From Chrysomallon squamiferum (taxonomy: Eukaryota > Mollusca > Gastropoda > Neomphalida > Peltospiridae), in NCBI GenBank assembly GCA_012295275.1, contig CM022665.1, forward strand, positions 44,384,652 through 44,448,651: a stretch of DNA of 64,000 bases, written 5' to 3'. Of the stretch, positions 62,241 through 64,000 are shown one piece after another. The notes beneath the pieces are model-generated. The model was given only the letters and a program-made list of their open reading frames with translations, was not told where the DNA came from and ran no database searches. Numbering within the stretch: the stretch's first letter is position 1; each line of letters starts with the position of its first letter. The translations under genes were made by a program, and so were the position numbers.

Positions 62241-62430
62241 TCACAGCTTGTGGGTTGACATACTTTTGTAGTCAGCTTTGTCGTCATTTACATATTTGTC
62301 CACAAAAGGATTGGAGTGTTTGCTCGGATGAACCAGTTCCGTGAGTGCATTGCGCCAAGGTATCGTCTTAATATCGCCCTCATTTATTAAGCCTAACGGT
62401 TCATGGTTACGTTCGACGTGATTGTAGCGA
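62241..62430 (-). CDS. Unidentified gene, 3'-terminal coding exon (long-tail version)
   Basis: Acceptor tttctag at the 62431-62433 side, phase 1, then 62 codons open to TGA (62243-62241). The tail contains GLINEGDIKTIPWRNALTEL, VHPSKHSNPFVDKY and YKSMSTHKL. Composition is balanced and A+T much lower than flanks, with CpG-containing codons, and AATAAA (minus strand) lies at 62210-62215 just 26 nt past the stop. These are strong signs of a real terminal exon. The protein family was not recognised. A hydrophilic C-terminal tail of a membrane protein is possible but unproven. The rest of the gene must lie to the right of the window. It shares the PWRxxLTE motif with the exon at 63127-63196. Confidence 0.68.
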
Positions 62431-63126
62431 CTAGAAAGACTGAGTGTACATTGTAATTACGACTACAGTATGTAAAACGGACAGCGATAACGATGTTTTG
62501 GTCGACTTCGTTATTTGCGACGATCTGTGTTCTAGACAGTTCTGCGTGGTTTTGGGGAAAAATCGTTGATCAAAAAGTGAACGGTCGTATTAACTTTACT
62601 GAGATTTGATGGAATTGTTTGATCCAGTTTTTTATTTTACGTACAAACATAAAAAAAAAAAAAAAAAAAAATTAAATCTTTGAACTAAATGGTTATCTGC
62701 ACAACAGATAATAACAAAAGAAAAATCAATTGTTTTTAATCATCTGTATTATCAGAACAAAAGACTGTCTGTTTTGTATTAAATTTCCAGCATTGCTTTT
62801 AGATGTATAATAAGCATTTTTTTCGTAAATAATTGAAATCTGTTTCCATAAAAAAAAGAGAGAGAAGAAGAAGAAAAAATTAAACTGGATTTAAGAAAGA
62901 AAAATATTGTTGTATTTGCCATTATGCATCAAAAATCTTCAGTGTCTATGATTTAAACGTTTTGTAGTTTTATCTTAAACTTTCAGTTAACTTCGTTTGA
63001 ATAAAACAAATTTGTTTAAAACGGGTACGGGAAACAGTCAGTGCTTTTCACTTAAACAGTTATATATTTCGACCGTTTTAACAATAAATTTAATCCAGAA
63101 GGCTTTAAAAAAAATATTAACAGTAT

Positions 63127-63196
63127 TCAACGTTCTGTGAGTGTACTTCGCCAAGGTTTATCTGTTTCACCCTTATTCCCTGGCTTCAAACTGATG
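63127..63196 (-). CDS. Unidentified gene, alternative short terminal exon
   Basis: Acceptor aactag at the 63197-63199 side, phase 1 as in the exon 0.7 kb downstream, then 22 codons (ISLKPGNKGETDKPWRST, then LTER) and TGA at 63129-63127. The GxKGETDKPWRSTLTE segment aligns with NEGDIKTIPWRNALTE of the next exon, same spacing and same phase. This suggests an exon duplication producing alternative 3' ends. A decaying copy is equally possible. Identity of the gene is unknown. Confidence 0.5.
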
Positions 63197-63199
63197 CTA

Positions 63200-64000
63200 G
63201 TTAATAACTGTACACAATTCGTTAAAAAAAAAAAAGAAAAAATGTATGTGTAAAACACCTAAAATAAACATGTTCACATGGGAGCTTAAATCCAGTAGTT
63301 TGATTTATCGAGAGAAAAGATTACTTACATGTTTCACTTTGTTTTTTAAATTTTAATTAAAAATAAATAAATAAAAACGACTATATGTATAAGTCACAGA
63401 CACATAAACACACACATTTATCTTGATCGTTCTGAATAATGAATATAATAATTTTCACTCGAGTGAATAATTATGTAATAAAAGACCTTTTGACAAAAAG
63501 CAGTAAAATAACGTTTTTTATTTCTGAACCGCCATATTCTGAAAATGTGTAAAACTTGTTTTCATTGCTGCTCCCATCAAACGAGACTTCGACCTTCACA
63601 TTAACCCGTGCAGATAATGTTAATTATTACAAAGAGCAGATTAAAAGCGAGACCGCGTCACCTTTCTTCGTATCTGCATTTACAGATAAGTTTAATTATG
63701 AAAACGAACGACTTCATAGGAAGTCCAAATCACTTTTCATTCTGATAAAACGTGAAGGATAAAGGTCTCGGTGTTGTGATTGTAAAGTCCGAAAACGAAC
63801 AATTACCGGCTTAGCCTGAAGATATTTTTAACGTTGTAGCCTGAAGATTTCGTTTTAAAGTATGACGTGGATTACTCGGAAATTAAACATATTTTGTTTA
63901 TCTTTGTCCAGAAAAACGCAACAGCGAACTTCCCTCAAGCTCACGTGTTATTTTACATTCGCTAATCACACTAATTATTTCTGCCTGAACACACACACAC
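63200..64000. other. Right-edge interval, no gene assigned
   Basis: More CpG-containing than the preceding spacer, especially about 63560-63800. It has a YY1-like ACCGCCATATTC near 63530 and a (CA)n start at the very end. A 68-codon plus-strand frame (63556-63762) was considered but has no recognised family. It could be intron or promoter sequence. Confidence 0.45.

Noticed and set aside
63556-63762. 68-codon plus-strand frame in a more GC-rich patch at the right edge
   Set aside because: No recognised family. The patch could be promoter or intron of the minus-strand gene, and support was insufficient.

Overview
This is a eukaryotic nuclear window: very A+T-rich, full of homopolymer runs, micro- and minisatellites, with small conserved exons bounded by GT-AG introns of 0.1-5 kb. 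The proteins (DDX28, TMEM160, CEP85, NADP malic enzyme, Mn-SOD, WTAP) are typical of a bilaterian animal. Gene style and product sequences suggest an invertebrate, possibly a lophotrochozoan such as a mollusc. The exact taxon cannot be read from the sequence, and no viral or bacterial genes are visible.

Layout. 1-1665 (+): 3' end of a mitochondrial DEAD-box helicase (DDX28). 3059-5032 (+): a four-exon TMEM160 homologue. 5.0-10.7 kb: no gene seen. 10677-21112 (-): complete 13-exon CEP85-family centrosomal gene. 21.1-22.5 kb: divergent intergenic region with a strong CTCF-like site. 22476-34030 (+): 13-exon NADP-type malic enzyme whose exons 2 and 11 are frame-disrupted in this sequence. 34-43 kb: AT-rich, with a 39-bp minisatellite. 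43264-46428 (-): complete four-exon mitochondrial Mn-superoxide dismutase (SOD2). 48113-58241 (+): complete seven-coding-exon WTAP, head-to-head with SOD2. 58.2-62.2 kb: 3' UTR and AT-rich DNA. 62241-63196 (-): two related terminal exons of an unidentified gene that starts beyond the right edge.

Most genes are unrelated housekeeping functions: mitochondrial RNA and energy metabolism or redox (DDX28, TMEM160, malic enzyme, SOD2), centriole biology (CEP85) and m6A RNA methylation (WTAP). The SOD2/WTAP head-to-head pair is also present in human, so it may be an ancient shared-promoter arrangement.

The most unusual feature is a recurring pattern in CEP85 and malic enzyme. Local tandem duplications have one edge at or very near a splice junction, leaving duplicate or decoy donors, acceptors and partial exons. 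One is an exactly 135-bp (45-codon) in-frame duplication spanning an acceptor. Another is associated with decay of malic enzyme exon 11. No completely novel system (CRISPR, operon, transposon with transposase) is visible.
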